Below, piece after piece: positions 20,686 to 21,068 of a DNA stretch of 21,068 nucleotides (its first letter is position 1; each line of letters begins with the position of its first letter). The translations under genes were made by a program, and so were the position numbers. Origin of the DNA: Peptococcaceae bacterium (lineage in GTDB: Bacteria; Bacillota; Peptococcia; DRI-13; UBA5745); assembly GCA_031264885.1 (NCBI GenBank), contig JAISDM010000228.1:1-21068 (forward strand), written 5' to 3'. The notes below the pieces were generated by a model that had not been told where the DNA came from, did not search any database, and saw only the letters and a list, made by a program, of their open reading frames with translations.

Positions 20686-21068
20686 CTAAACGGATAAATC
20701 AAGATAAGACTGGACGTAAGGATAATCTCCGTTTAATAATAAAACCATCGCTATAATATATTTTCGTCCGTTCTCTATGGTTTTTCTGGGTACATCGATA
20801 TTTTTTTCTATTTTAGAAATCGGCAGCCTTTTTTTTTCCATAACTTCGCCCACGAGATTCTCGTGATCCAATATGTAGCGCACCACCGTCAAATAGCGGC
20901 CGCGCGTCTCACCGTGCTTGGGGGCGGAAGACGCCAATTCGGAAAAAGAAATGCCGAACGCCTCCAATTCGGATTGAAAGTCGGCGATTTCCATAGCGCG
21001 GTTCTCCGAGACGGTTTGCGCCTGATGCTCCTCAAGGGCCTGGCGGTCCATATACATGGCCGCGTGGG
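20686..21068 (-). CDS. sigI: RNA polymerase sigma factor SigI, C-terminal part
   Basis: The frame is open through the right edge, so only the C-terminal 127 or so residues are present. MEIADFQSELEAFGISFSELASSAPKHGETRGRYLTVV and KKRLPISKIEKNIDVPRKTIENGRKYIIAMVLLLNGDYPYVQSYL match the distinctive C-terminal DNA-binding domain of SigI. SigI controls heat, cell-wall or polysaccharide-utilisation responses under RsgI. The sigma-70 region 2 would lie beyond the window. Immediate coupling to an RsgI-like gene supports the call. Confidence 0.88.
   Translation of the reverse strand, partial: HAAMYMDRQALEEHQAQTVSENRAMEIADFQSELEAFGISFSELASSAPKHGETRGRYLTVVRYILDHENLVGEVMEKKRLPISKIEKNIDVPRKTIENGRKYIIAMVLLLNGDYPYVQSYLDLSV

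Overview
The window looks like a chromosomal segment of a Gram-positive, Clostridia-like bacterium. Supporting signs are strong GGAGG-type ribosome binding sites, TTGACA/TATAAT promoters, an Asp23/Gls24 protein, the tail of a SigI sigma factor with an RsgI-like anti-sigma partner, two Rrf2 regulators, and a large serine recombinase of the Tn4451/TnpX type. Third positions are fairly GC-rich. The species cannot be named from the sequence.

Left edge (1 to about 2,920): the end of an integrated mobile element. A boxA-like antitermination motif at the first bases is followed by about 490 bases that fold into several strong helices and hold no convincing gene. Then come a MazF/PemK toxin without a visible antitoxin, a 65-residue TnpW-like protein, a second boxA-like motif and a 556-residue large serine recombinase. 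An orphan HicB-like antitoxin gene and a tRNA-Ala(GGC) gene follow on the minus strand. A decayed tRNA copy lies exactly 100 bases further on.

Middle (3,470 to 15,820): a leftward pair encodes an XdhC-family protein and a MocA-like nucleotidyltransferase fused to an HD domain, linked to molybdenum-hydroxylase cofactor maturation. A putative PD-(D/E)XK nuclease-like protein follows. Next is a sulfur amino-acid block: an Rrf2 regulator with three cysteines, a PatB/MalY C-S lyase, a cystathionine gamma-synthase/lyase-type enzyme, a second (CymR-like) Rrf2 regulator and divergent cysK. The cymR-like/cysK intergenic region has two near-perfect sigma-A promoters, each followed at once by the same AT-rich candidate operator. 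Beyond lie a TrpB2-type enzyme, a UPF0316 membrane protein, a QueG-like double [4Fe-4S] protein, a small unknown protein and a divergent PurM-like protein.

Right end (15,828 to 21,068), all leftward: a MalT-like LuxR-family ATPase regulator, an Asp23/Gls24 protein, a DHH-family phosphoesterase, and the sigI-rsgI pair, with sigI cut by the window edge.

Three families of short palindromic repeats are scattered between the genes. Two of them supply stop codons to neighbouring genes (the QueG-like gene and trpB2), and an inverted pair of one family forms a small MITE-like unit.
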